Below are positions 35,215-45,935 of a stretch of DNA of 64,000 bases, piece by piece. The first letter of the stretch is position 1; every line of letters begins with the position of its first letter. Under the pieces are notes generated by a model, which worked only from the letters and a program-made list of their open reading frames with translations, was not told the origin of the DNA and did no database searches. Origin of the DNA: Leptasterias polaris (taxonomy: Eukaryota; Echinodermata; Asteroidea; Forcipulatida; Asteriidae). The translations under genes and the position numbers were made by a program. Location of the stretch: assembly GCA_037783415.1 (NCBI GenBank), contig JAZGTN010000044.1:310001-374000 (forward strand), given 5' to 3'.

Positions 35215-35400
35215 CCCATCTGTTTTTAGATACGCCTACTGACCTGTTAGATAATTTGCAATAGCAATAAGAAAATTACTTTTTTTGAAGGATCAATTTA
35301 TCAAAAAGTTTATATAAGGTGTTTCTCCGAGTTAGAGGTTTGTGGACAAAAGGCTGGTCTTTTGTTCTTTGGTTCTGTGTGCTGTTGAGTACTATTATCC
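35215..35400. repeat. Orphan lectin-unit upstream module
   Basis: TAGATACGCCTACTGA, GCAATAGCAATAAGAAAAT and AAAAGGCTGGTCTTTTGTT match the sequence upstream of lectin B (54852-55040) and the blocks at 36860 and 48036. No lectin gene lies on the expected side, so it may be what is left of a lost copy. Confidence 0.65.
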
Positions 35401-35639
35401 CTTCTTGTCATGGTTGGATTGAGAATAATTTATTCCTGCGTATGTAATCTAGCAGTAACCTCACTAGCTTACAGTCACTCTACCTCTCAGCAAACCCTTT
35501 GCAAGATTCAATGTTGCTGCTGTCTGCATTTTGCTTTAATTGAGATTACATTCATTGACTTGTGGATTGCTGATTCTACATTTATGCTAGTCTATTCTTG
35601 GGGATGAACAATATTAATTAGTTTATCCACTGTTGATGT

Positions 35640-35835
35640 ACACCACAGTATGTCTTTGCACTACCTCCATTGTGTGCACATTTTTTATATACCCCTTAGA
35701 TGACCGAGTGCAAAGAAACCTCAATAAAGGTCAATGCTCTGAGAAACAGACAAGTGGCTTAAGTCTGCATAATCCAGACGAACCAAAATATAGACTTCCT
35801 TTCCACTCAACCAATCAAAAGAACTTCAAAATACA
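35640..35835. repeat. Lectin-unit downstream module, copy 1
   Basis: Shares GCAAAGAAACCTCAATAAAG, GAGAAACAGACAAGTGGC and AAGTCTGCATAATCCAGAC with blocks at 52740, 57985 and 60240. In copies 1-3 it lies 0.2-1.1 kb beyond the last lectin exon. Confidence 0.8.
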
Positions 35836-36138
35836 ACATCAATTTAATTGATCTTTAAGCTTAGTATGTGATTAAACTATGTATACAGTGACCTCAATAT
35901 CAAATACAAATTGTAAAATGTAAAATATTTTCAACTTTCAATCGTAAACTAAGAAGTTGCACAATAATTCTATGCAAAAGTTAAAAACCCCAAATTAATG
36001 ATAAAGTGTTTGAAATAAAATCTGTTTGCTTTAATGTTATGAATTGCAGGTTTCCTTTTTTATTGAAACACTTTATGATAAAGATTGTTGGTGATGGTAT
36101 GAATAGAGGCATAATGTCCAATTGAAGCTTTAGACATG

Positions 36139-36335
36139 TTAGAAGTGAAGAGATGGTACAGGTTTCTTGCAGACTGCAAGCTCCTGCACAGACTCGCACC
36201 GTACATCATTCCAGCCACTCCGGCCTGTTGCATACTTGACACAGTCTTCAATTTGACCCCCAAAACTGTTAGGCTCTTTGTCAGCCCATTCTCTGTAGTA
36301 GATGGCAGTTTCTCCCTCCTTGCACTCCCATACCC
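36139..36335 (-). pseudogene. C-type lectin A, exon 2
   Basis: On the minus strand after acceptor ...GATCAAAG the exon reads VWECKEGETAIYYREWADKE then PNS, with EDC, GWNDVRC and AVCKK, ending in a stop after PSLHF. EPN and WND are the sugar- and calcium-binding motifs of mannose-type lectin domains. It differs from lectin C exon 2 at one residue only (E for D). The exon itself is intact, but exon 1 of this copy is broken. Confidence 0.8.
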
Positions 36336-36463
36336 CTTTGATCAAATAGAAAGAGACATACAAGTTTGGCTGATCATTGGGTCTAACTTTGGGTAATTGT
36401 TTGAATCTAACCTGTTGGATCTACTGTGTCAGCTATGGAAAGCATAAAGGTTTTTTTACTCAC

Positions 36464-36717
36464 CTTGCTCTACAAGATCATTGCAATCAATCCAAAGTAT
36501 CTTCAGTAGAACTGGGTGTGGCCATAACCCCTCCCATCTTGGAACACTCATCATGAGCTTGAAACCATGTTAGTCTCTCCTTAGTGGCTTTGAAGCATTT
36601 ATCCTTCCATTGGATCCAATCAGGAGGGCATGTTCCTACTCCAATGGATGCCACGCATACCTCATCATTAGCAATACAGCAGCCAGTCATTAGGGAGAGA
36701 AGTAAAATCTTTATCAT
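36464..36717 (-). pseudogene. C-type lectin A, exon 1 (35-base deletion)
   Basis: The minus-strand frame starts MIKILLLSLMTGCCIANDEV, a signal-peptide-like leader, and runs through CPPDWIQWKDKCFKATKERL to TPSSTEDT. There, relative to lectin C, 36 bases are replaced by one, a net loss of 35, which shifts the frame and brings a stop two codons later. The ATG used by lectin B is TTG here. The donor GTGAGT is kept. With 35 bases added the two exons would again be a multiple of three, so the deletion is the main damage. Confidence 0.82.
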
Positions 36718-36859
36718 AGTCAAATGAATTGCGGCAACAAGTGGCAGTCAGAAAAATATTTCAAGTTAATCTCCTATTGGTTTTTTCACCCAATATTTCC
36801 CAACTACACGTCTGTGTTTCAAGTCTATCAATGTGGTTGTGAACACTTCTAAGGGGAAT

Positions 36860-36995
36860 ATCTATTTTAAGATATGTCCACTGACCTGTTAAAGCATTTA
36901 TAATGGCAATAAAAAAAGAATTATGAGTTGTCCTTCACCTTGGTTGCAATTTGTGCACAAGAGCCTGGTCTTTTGTCCTTTTGCCCTTTTGCATG
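36860..36995. repeat. Lectin-unit upstream module, copy at lectin A
   Basis: A diverged copy of the block at 54852: TAAGATATGTCCACTGACCTG and CCTGGTCTTTTGTCC. The module breaks off near 37130 and appears to resume at 46560 (AGTTAAAAGCACTAAAACC), so later insertions split it. Confidence 0.6.
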
Positions 36996-37209
36996 ACGTT
37001 TCCATGGTTAACAATTGTAATTTAAAGCTGTATCCCTGTCGGTCACCCAATTTGACAGGCAGAGAGGTTGTTCTATAATGGAAAATAGTTTTGTAATTTC
37101 TAGTACAGGTAGTCTGTTTTGCACCTCAAAATAAAATCAGAAACAGTGGGAAGTGGACAAAATGTAAAGTCTTATTTAAAAATGCACAAAAGTGATCTCT
37201 CTCTTTTTT

Positions 37210-37716
37210 ATGCCCCGCGGTGGCGAAGCCACCGAAGGGGCATACTGTTTCCGACATGTCCTTCTGTGTGTGTGTGCGTGTGTGCGTGGGTGAGTAGGTA
37301 ACCACATTCAAACCAGGGACCTATAACAAAAGAGGACAATAGGTCCACGGTTGCTATCACAAAGGAAAGCTTTGTGGTCCACGGTTGCTATCACAAAGAG
37401 TTGAACAAAGGAGGGTTCACGATTGCAGGCTGTTACACACTTGTGTGTGTGGGTGAGTAGGTAACCACATTCAAACCGGGGACCTATAACAAAAGAGGAC
37501 AATAGGTCCACGGTTGCTATCACAAAGGAAAGCATTGTGGTCCACGGTTGCTATCACAAAGAGTTGAACAAAGGAGGGTCCAAGATTGCAGGCTGTTACA
37601 CACTTGTGTGTGTGGGTGAGTAGTAACCACATTCAAACCAGGGACCTATAACAAAAGAGGACAATAGGTCCACTATTGCTATCACAAAGGAAAGCTTTGT
37701 GGTCCACGGTTGCTAT
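37210..37716. mobile_element. Hairpin-headed repeat with 163-base tandem copies, cut by LTR element
   Basis: At 37210-37243 stems ATGCCCC/GGGGCAT and GGTGGC/GCCACC form a nested hairpin. CATACTGTTTCCGACATGTC and a GT-rich tract follow, then about 2.6 tandem copies of a 163-base unit (TGAGTAGGTAACCACATTC at 37291, 37454 and, shortened, 37617). The last copy stops at the LTR start 37717, so the retrotransposon landed in this array. Confidence 0.7.
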
Positions 37717-38088
37717 TGTAAGCATGTATTTTTATTGTGCCCATTACTTACCCTCAATCTCACAAGCCAGGCCCCATTGGCATTAATCAAATGCCCCCCA
37801 GACACCAGTGGTTGAGACTGGCTGTCTGGGACTTGACAAATTTATAGGTTTCCTTAATGACCCCAAGACCACCCTCACCTTGTCACACTGACCCTTCCCA
37901 CTGACCAATAGATATATAAGAGTAATACTTTCCATGCAAAAAGGGCATTCTTACTTTCCTGCTACTCTGAGTGGGACGACCCTTTCCTTTGTGAACAAGC
38001 CAAGAGGAACTGAGTCTACCCATGAGTTTTATTCAATCGTTGTCATCGGCCAGCTACATACGTGACACCTTCATATTATAGTGTTACA
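37717..38088 (+). repeat. 5' LTR (372 bases)
   Basis: Starts TGTAAGCATGTATTTTTATT and ends GTGTTACA, so it has TG..CA borders. It holds a TATATAAG box near 37914 and would direct transcription to the right. The start recurs as the 3' LTR stub. Confidence 0.9.
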
Positions 38089-38089
38089 C

Positions 38090-38099
38090 TGGTAGCAGC
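38090..38099 (+). other. Primer binding site (initiator Met tRNA type)
   Basis: TGGTAGCAGC begins two bases after the LTR. The first nine bases are complementary to the 3' end of animal initiator methionine tRNA, the usual primer for many Ty3/gypsy elements. Confidence 0.7.
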
Positions 38100-39427
38100 A
38101 GTTTTAACCCGCCCAAACCATCGATCTTGAACTCATCTCAATCAGTGTGCCTGCTTTGTGTGCTGAACAATTGTCGGTGCTTCGCGACTGCTTCCTCAAT
38201 TTGACGACCATTTCTACCAAGTACGGTGGATGTTCCTTCGATTCCCACCGCCTCCTCAGCTCGTGAACTTTTCTCCTGCTGTCCAAGCAATTGCCACCAC
38301 CAGTGCTCACCAGGCCGACGTTTTCAGCCACATTTATGAGTCAGCTACCAGTTCGCCTGCCTGCTCGTACATCTCTTCTGTGATTTCCCCCTCATCTGAT
38401 ACCTTACATCTGCTCCAGTCCTCCCCATCTCTACAGGTACAGTTCCCCCAGTTTCTACAAACTTTTTTGTTATGTACCTCGTCGCGTTTTCTGCCAGTTT
38501 TGTTCCCAGTTAACTCTGTTGTTGACGGACCCTCTTCACATTTTCAACCATCGTCGTTTCTACCAGTTCTCCAGTTAATTCCCTTGTTGACTTTCGCTAC
38601 CCCAGCATCATCCATTCTTCATTTTGTGGAACCTGTTCCTGCGGATTGCCACCTTTGTTGTCATTCTTTGGATCTCCGATCGTCTGTTCCTGCTTCAGAC
38701 TGTTGCTGATGTTCTCTGTGTTCCGTCATTTATTGTCCTTTCTTCAAACATTTACCTGGACATTCATGTGCCACAGTGCATCATCCTTGCCCTGGCAGAC
38801 CAGCTCCTCTGCGCTCCTCCGCTGCAGCCAAAGTTGTCACCGTCCACAGCAAGTTTATAATTTATGTTATTTTGCATTCTTTTAATTTAATTAGTTTCAC
38901 TTTCCTGTATCACCGCTCTGCTTCCAACCGGTTCATCTTCTTTTACATTTTTGTTTGTTCACTCAACTCACCTCTCATTCCAATTTTTTTTACAAGTCTA
39001 TATTTCAGTTTATACTAAGCAACTTCCATCATGTTCATTTGAAACTTTCGTTTCCTTGTTGTGCATTTTTTTTTTGTGTGTGTAATGTTCACTACTATCT
39101 CTTTGTAGTTTTCGAGTATAGCATATTACTTTTGGGATCACTGTTGATTTCCGTTATTGCATTGTTCTTCTGCAAAGTCATTTTTTAAATTTTTTGTTTG
39201 TTATCAACGCAGTGCGTTTCACCACTCCATTTATTTTTTATTTAACATTATCATTATTCGTCTTTCCTACTTGCATACCTTGTGTATTTTAGTCAATTGT
39301 CGAAAGACTGTTGGTATTGTACGCACACACAAACAAAACAGCGATCATATTGATAATAATAATAATTTCTCAGTCCTTATTTTTTTACAAATTGTTATAC
39401 GTTGTAGGCATTTGATTATACTTTATC
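38100..39427 (+). other. Retrotransposon leader
   Basis: About 1.3 kb between primer site and gag, rich in T and C (many CTTC, TTCC and TCCATC strings). Frames here (for example 38230-38709) are Ser/Pro-rich and overlapping; I do not regard them as genes. Packaging or internal initiation signals could lie here but none is recognisable. Confidence 0.6.
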
Positions 39428-39766
39428 ATGTCTACACCTCCATGCCCTCCCTCTAGCTCCACTCCACATTCCCTATATTTTAAGACTGACCTTCCCGCCC
39501 CATTTTCTGGTGATGGTTCAGAAGATTTTAGCATCTGGTGCCGCCGGCTCGAGGTCGCTGTCAATGCCAATCCGCATATCCAGCACCCCCAACTTGCCAC
39601 CATCCTGCCCGCCAAACTCAGCGGAGCAGCATTCACTTTATGGGACAGTTTGTCCGCTGCTATCAAGGGAGATTATGACCAGGTCAAATCTGCTCTAAAA
39701 TCTGTATTTGTCCAACATCACTCAATCACGAAATTTCAGTCGTGTATAAATGCCCGTCCCCGGTGA
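39428..39766 (+). pseudogene. Ty3/gypsy gag, first part
   Basis: The frame starts MSTPPCPPSSSTPHSLYFKT and contains LPAPFSGDGSEDFSIWCRRL and AATLWDSL-like capsid motifs. It ends CINARPR; the capsid continues in the next frame at about 39760, so one base has been gained or lost there. Confidence 0.85.
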
Positions 39767-40628
39767 AGCCCTTGAAGTTTTTGCCGCGGATATCACCCGC
39801 TTAGTCCATGAAGCATTCCCGACCTATGGTCAGGAGGCAAACAATGGTGAACGGTTCCGCCGTTTTGTCGCTGGTTTGTCACCTTATCTTCAGCTTAAAG
39901 TTCATGAACGTGGTGCCACAACTCTTGCCGACGTGCTTCAAATTGCCACCCAAATAGAGCGCGCTCATGAAGCGAGCCAAATTGCCCTTTCTGCCCAAGC
40001 CGCCACCCCTACAATTCCCTCTCCAACATCACCTTCCCCTGCCATCCCTCCTCCCTCTGTCAGTATCAGTTCCGTAGACCAATCCCTACATAACCTACTC
40101 CGGAAGATGACGTTGCGTATGGACGACATGCAGTCGGACATATCTCACCTCCGTCGTCGCCATTCCCGCACTCCATCCCCCGTGCGTACTCTCAGCAACC
40201 GCTCCAACAGTCCTCATCCCCGCTCTTCCTACAATTCCTATAGCTCTGCTGGTTATGATCGCTATGATAGATATAGTCGCTCCAATACCTCCAGCCGTGG
40301 AAATAGCCGCGATAGGCCTGATAGTCGTGACCGCCGTGATAGTCGTTTTCGCCATAATAGCCGTGACCGCCATGATGGCCGTGATGGCAGGAACAGCTAC
40401 TACCGTGACAATAGCCGTGATAGGCGCAATGACTATAACCGCGATGATAGCCGTGAGAGGCACAATAACTATGACCACCGTGATAGTAATGACCGCCGCG
40501 GGCGTTCCCCACGCCGCCAATCCCATAACTTTCCTGCTCGATCAGTTAGCCCTAGTTCTCGTCGCGTCACATTCACTTCTGATGTCAAACCTACTCCTAC
40601 TCATCACAACCAGGGAAACGACCAGTAG
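39750..40628 (+). pseudogene. Ty3/gypsy gag, second part, Arg/Asp/Ser-rich tail
   Basis: The frame continues the capsid (PGEALEVFAADITRLVHEAF ... GLSPYLQLKVHERG), followed by a Ser/Pro linker and from about residue 135 to 260 a tail made of SRDRRDSR-, RDRHDGRD- and NDRRGRSP-like repeats. No Cys-His zinc knuckle is present, which is the usual nucleic-acid-binding part of Gag. The basic tail may replace it. A stop at 40626-40628 is followed by a frame change into protease. Confidence 0.85.
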
Positions 40629-40774
40629 TTAGGAAAACGGACCCTTCCCTAACTACCACTCCGCCAGTGGTCCCAAGTTATGTACTTCCCCCACGATCAT
40701 TAGATGACACACCCCCCGTGTAGTCTTCTCTCCCTTTCCCCCTTCCATCACCCCAACCTTTCATCCCTGTCGTT

Positions 40775-43063
40775 GTGGAGGGCACCAATGTTCATGCCTT
40801 CTTAGACACAGGTGCTGATGTTTCCATCATCAGTGAGGAACTCCGCATGACAATCCCTCAACTTGCACATACACCCCTGACACCACTTTTAGTTAATACC
40901 CTCTCAGTTACTGGTCAGCCCATGGATACTCTTGGCCAACTACCTATTTCCGTAAAAATCGGGAATTTTGCAGTGTCACATGTTTTCCAAGTTGTACGTG
41001 GTGTTTCAAAGGCTTTTCTTCTTGGGTGGGACTTTTTCTGTGCCCATAACATGATCATTGATCTGAGAAAGGGCACCACTGAATTTCACGACCAGTCCAT
41101 TCCCTTCGTGCACTTTCCTCGGGATATTCCCGCTTGTTGTAATGTTCATATTTTGTCCCCTATCACTCTCCCTGCCAAGTCTGAAACTAACATTTCAGCT
41201 GCTCTTGACTCCCCAATACATGGTTATGTACCTAATGACTATACTGGTGTCTTTGAACCCAGCTATGGTACTCATAACGCTCGATTTGCTATGGCCCGTA
41301 CAGTATCAGCTGTATGCCATGGCCGTACTACTATTCGCATTATGAACCCCACAATAGATGCCATCCAACTATACCCTGGAACCCGTATTGTCCAATTTTA
41401 TTCGCTTTTGCAGGGTCCCAATAGTACATACAGTTTAGATGAATCCCCTCCCTTGGCAGCACAGGTTTCCACTGCCCCACACTCCCCCCTGCCCCCGGTA
41501 GATTTATCTAAGGCAGATGTTTCCCTATCTGAACGTTGCGAACTTGAGACTCTCCTTCGCAGGTATTCCAATGTGTTTAGCGCTAGCCCCCATGATTATG
41601 GTCGCACAGATATGGTTACCCACCGTATCCGCACTAGTGACGCCTCCCCCGTGCGTCAACGTGCCTACCGTAGTTCCCCTGGCGTTAGGACTGAAATTCA
41701 CAAACAAATCCAGTCCCTCGCTGAGAATGACATAATAGAGGAAAGTCACAGCCCCTGGTCATCCCCGATTGTCATGGTCAAAAAGAAAGATGGTAGCTAT
41801 CGTTTTTGCGTTGACTATCGCAAACTGAATAAAGTGACAATTAAAGATTCCCATCCACTTCCCCGTACTGATGATACCCTGGATGCCTTATCTGGCTCAG
41901 TCTATTTCACAACTGTTGATATGTCCAGTGGTTACTGGCAAGTAGCGGTACATCCTGACGACCGTGAAAAAACCGCATTCACCACTGGTGATTGCCTGTA
42001 TCAATTTAAAGTCATACCCATGGGTCTCACTAATGCCCCGCCCACGTTTCAACGATTGATGGAACTTGTTTTGCATGGCTCCTCTTGTCTCATCTATCTT
42101 GACGATGTCATAATTGTCGGCAGGTCATTTTCTGACCACATGACAAATCTTGAACAAGTTTTAGCTCGTTTTCAGGCAGCCAATCTCAAACTCAAACCAA
42201 GCAAATGTCACTTCCTCCAAACGACAGTTTCCTTCCTGGGACATGTCGTCAGTAAAGATGGAGTCCTCCCTGACCCATCTAACACTGACCGGGTTCATAC
42301 ATGGCCCCGTCCACGCAATCCCACAGAGGTTCGATCATTTCTTGGCCTCTGTTCTTATTATCGGCGTTTCGTTAAAAACTTCGCCCATATTGCCACACCT
42401 CTCCACCGCCTCACTCAAAAAGGTGTTCCATATAATTGGGATCACGAGTGTGACAATGCATTTACCTCCCTCCGTGATGCATTAACCCATCCACCCATTA
42501 TGGCATACCCAGACGGTACAAAGCCGTTCATTCTTTTCACTGATGCTTCCAACTGTGCTGTAGGTTCGGTATTGTCCCAAGTTCAAAAGGGACGTGAACG
42601 AGTAATTGCATATGCAAGTCATGTTCTTACTGCCGCAGAGAGGCGATGGTCCACTTATGATCGTGAACTGTGGGCCATTGTGTGGTCGATCCGCCATTTT
42701 CGCCACTATCTGGCATGCTCAACATTCACTATCGTGACCGACCATAAACCCCTAGTTGGTTTGCGGAAACTAACAGTCGATAATGACCGCACTGGCCGTC
42801 GGTGCCGTTGGGCTCTTGAACTTGACCCCTATGACTGGCTCATCATCCATCGTGATGGTGCCCGCCATGCCAATGCAGATGCTCTTTCCCGTCGACCCCC
42901 AATTGTTGACAAGCTTGGCACACAGGATAAATCAATTTCCAGTTGCCCCACCCCTCAACTCACCATACCACCCCCAATCACAAAAACCGCCCCAGAACAT
43001 GCCTCGTTATGTGCAGCGGTGCAGGCTCCTTCCCAATCCTTGCCCCCATCCCCCCCACTCTAA
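40775..43063 (+). pseudogene. Ty3/gypsy pol: protease, RT, RNase H
   Basis: The 762-codon frame has the aspartic protease motif FLDTGADVSII (Asp codon 40805-40807), reverse transcriptase with VDYRKLNKVT, FKVIPMGLTNAPPTFQRLM and YLDD (42095-42106), then RNase H with FTDAS, YDRELWAI and TDHKPL and the end motif NADALSRRPP. All catalytic residues are visible. It lacks a proper start because it should follow gag by frameshift or fusion. It runs out of frame near a C7 run at about 43049, before the integrase. Confidence 0.93.
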
Positions 43064-44316
43064 CCATCAACCGATCGCAATCTCATGGTACTTCCGATAA
43101 TGATAGGGGTTGCTTTAACCTTTCAGACATGGGATATGATTTACGTCATGCACAACAATTGGACCCTAATATTCAACAAGTCATAACTTGGGTCACACTT
43201 GGCGACCGCCTATCCCGTGCTCGATTATGTCAGCACTCTCGTGCTATCCGAAGGTTGTGCTTAGACTTTCATAAACTATCCATGATTGATAATGTCCTGT
43301 GCCGCCAATCACGACCATCTTTCGGTAACCCACGGGTAGACCAAGTTATCATCCCACTTTCATTACAGTCGCATGTTTTATCACTTCTTCATGGTGATCC
43401 ACTTACTGGCCATTTTAGTGCTGACAAAACGTTTCAGCGTTCTGTCCAGATGTGTTATTGGCCATATATCCGCCGTGATATAGACAATTACTGCAAGACG
43501 TGCCGTCCTTGTGAATCCCGTCGTAACCCTACCCCGCAAAATAAGGCCCCAATGCAGATATTTAACTCTAGTCGCCCCTTTCAACGTGTCTTCGCCGATA
43601 TCACAGAACTCCCAACAACAACCAAAACCAATCGTTACATTCTTGTTGTAATGGATCAGTTCACAAAATATGTCAACCTGTACCCCCTACCAGATCAGAC
43701 TGCCAAATCCGTTGCTCAGTGTATTTTTCACCATTACATTTCTGAACATGGCATACCCGAGGTACTTCATACTGACCAGGGACGCCAATTCGAGAGTAAC
43801 TTAGTACAGGAATTATGCCGACTCCTTGGCATAAAGAAAACTCGCACATCCCCGTACCATCCACAGTCTGATGGCCAAGTTGAACGATTCAACAGAAATT
43901 TAAAGGAGCAACTTGCCAAATATTTAGCCACCCCAACTAGTGCTGAATGGGATGATTATCTGCCGCAAGTTCAAATGGCCTACAATTCAACTACCCATTC
44001 CTCTACTGGGTATTCTCCATTTTATTTGGCTAGAGGTAGAGAACCCCGACTGCCCGCCCAAGTCCTCATTTCACCACCATCCCAACATAGCTTTGCATCC
44101 CCGGAATCGTATGTTACTTCTCTGAAAGCTCGCCTTGCTGCTGCATTTGCTTTTGCTACAGATCGTCAGAACCTCGCAAGTTCATCGCAGAAATATCACT
44201 ACGATACCAAGTCAAAGTTTGCACAGTTCGCACCTGGACAATTTGTGTGGCGAAATGATCCCGCGAAGTCACGAATCAAACTTTCCCCCACTGGAAAGGC
44301 CCCTTTAAAGTGCTAG
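43050..44316 (+). pseudogene. Ty3/gypsy integrase
   Basis: In the frame after the C run: the HHCC-type zinc-binding part (LLHGDPLTGHFSAD ... CKTCRPCESRR) and the DDE core, with Asp in VVMDQFTKYV, Asp in HTDQGRQFES (codon 43774-43776) and Glu in DGQVERFNR (codon 43882-43884). The C-terminal GPY/F module is split: the frame stops at 44316, while WKGPFKVLAA continues in the neighbouring frame to about 44440 (HYNRLKPF). Confidence 0.92.
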
Positions 44317-44439
44317 CGGCCCACCCATCCGCACAAGGCCAGCCTGTCACCTATATTGTAGATATTCATGACCCAAAATCAAAGCCTCAATGTGTGCATT
44401 ACAATCGGTTGAAACCTTTCATTTCCCCTATTGATCATC

Positions 44440-45315
44440 AACTTGGATTATTGCCTGCTCCCCAACGGCAAGCTAACTTACCGTCCGCTTACAGTGCACT
44501 TTCTGGTTCCCTCCCCTTTGCCTCGCTGCCACTCTTATCCATCCACCCAACCCTTCAGCTCAATCATCTTCCCTGTCTGTTCCCATACCGGTGAGCCCTC
44601 CTCCTCCCCCATCTGTTCCCATGATAGTGAGCCCTCCACCACCTGCCCCTGTACTTCTCCGTCCAACCCCCCTCTACAAGTCCCCAATTCCCAGTTCCGT
44701 GCAGCGCACGCGTAGTGGTAGAGTTGTGACACGACCAAACCGTTTGGGATTTTGTACTTAGTATTGCCATGTGTTTTACTTCAATGGATTTAGGTAAACT
44801 CTAGACTACATGTATATCGTGTTAGCAATTATTTGTTTCTTCATGGTGCCCTGTAGTTTATCCTTGGTTACAGTTGATTATAATTCCTATTTCCTTAAAG
44901 CTCATCTAAGCTGACGTTGGTGTTCTCCACATAGTGTTTACCCTATTTTTGTTTATATATATTTTTGGGGTTAGTTCACATATCTACTTTTATACCACTT
45001 TGATAATCCCCGTAGAGTTTGGGTCCTGTGCTCTTTTTAGGTGCATGTGGGTTCAATGTGTCTTTTTATATATAACTGTAGTATATACTTTCAGGTTCAG
45101 CTCGGATTAATATTCACGTGTTGTTTACTAGGCTACAGTTGATACATGTAATATATTGTTGTACAACACACTCATTTTAGTTAAATCCTTTGCTCTTTCT
45201 ATTATCAAGTCCTTGGTATTATTGGTTTTACCAGTACAATTATTTCTTCCTGTGCTTTTATTTTAAGTCTTCTAATTTGAAAATGAGGACATTTTCTTCC
45301 CCCAGATGGAAGTAA
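44440..45315 (+). other. Retrotransposon 3' region before the LTR stub
   Basis: After the integrase end comes a Pro/Ser-coding low-complexity stretch to about 44740 and then T-rich untranslated sequence, ending in AGATGGAAGTAA, which can serve as the polypurine tract. No envelope-like frame with membrane segments was seen. Confidence 0.6.
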
Positions 45316-45358
45316 TGTAAGCGTGTATTTTTATTGTGCCCATTACTTACCCTCAATT
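45316..45358 (+). repeat. 3' LTR stub (43 bases)
   Basis: TGTAAGCGTGTATTTTTATT and the following bases to CTCAATTT match the 5' LTR start with one or two changes, then the match stops abruptly. The other 330 bases of the LTR are missing. Confidence 0.9.
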
Positions 45359-45363
45359 TCCAG

Positions 45364-45475
45364 GTCATGAATATCAGCGGCTTGGACGCGGACCGGCCGT
45401 GCTGTCCCAAAATAATACATTTTCAACTCATGAATATCATCGTCCTGGAAGCGGACAGGCCGTGCCGACAAGACC
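45364..45475. repeat. Two imperfect 40-base direct repeats
   Basis: TCATGAATATCAGCGGCTTG and TCATGAATATCATCGTCCTG begin two related blocks sharing CGGACCGGCCGTGC / CGGACAGGCCGTGC. They adjoin the LTR break. Origin unknown. Confidence 0.55.
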
Positions 45476-45714
45476 AATGCACCATGCTCGTTGGATGTGC
45501 CTGCCGACCCTCATGCACAATATGACAATCGCGCGCTATTATTAACAACATGTTTTAAACGTTATAGTCGACCAATTCGGCGACTTTGACATTACACATC
45601 TATCCCTTTTCCTACAGAGGCCTTCAACTGCCCGACCTGGCTTGTATTTTAAGGCGAATGATAGGCCTCACTATGAAATAATACCCCATATTATTAAATA
45701 TACCAGTAACTAAA

Positions 45715-45935
45715 CACATTCCCGAATTTACATATACCCGTCCCGGCCCGTAAGTGCCCGTAAACTTGTTCCCGTCCCGTCTTCCCGTAAATAAACACAT
45801 TCCCTGTCCCGTCTTCCCGTAAATAAACACATTCCCCGTCCTGTCTTCCCGTAAATAAACACATTCATGTCCCGTCTTCCCGTCCCGTCTTCCCGTCCCG
45901 TCTTCCCGTCCCGTCTTCCCGTCCTGTCTTCCCGT
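45715..45935. repeat. CCCGTCTT minisatellite
   Basis: Two nested patterns: a unit of about 29 bases, CCCGTCTTCCCGTAAATAAA plus CACATTC, in three copies, then at least five copies of a 10-11-base unit CCCGTCTTCCCGT. Open frames across it are artefacts of the repeat. Confidence 0.85.

Larger units (their letters stand above)
37717..45358 (+). mobile_element. Ty3/gypsy LTR retrotransposon, defective
   Basis: 5' LTR, primer binding site, a leader of about 1.3 kb, gag, protease, reverse transcriptase, RNase H and integrase in Ty3/gypsy order, a purine-rich AGATGGAAGTAA before the 3' LTR, and then only the first 43 bases of the 3' LTR. At least four frame breaks lie in gag, the gag-pol junction, pol and the integrase end. 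The remaining frames are long, so the element is fairly young but cannot move by itself. Confidence 0.95.

Noticed and set aside
36336..36363. Start of lectin exon 2 at the upstream in-frame codons reading YVSFYLIKG
   Set aside because: That part is intron with a polypyrimidine tract. Splicing at ATCAAAG keeps phase 1 and gives a normal lectin domain.
38230..39456. Several overlapping Ser/Phe-rich frames in the LTR element leader
   Set aside because: They come from T/C-rich sequence, overlap one another and do not resemble Gag or envelope.
40095..40526. Long minus-strand Ile/Val-rich frame of 143 codons that looks like a membrane protein
   Set aside because: It is the mirror of the Arg/Asp codon repeats of Gag on the + strand.
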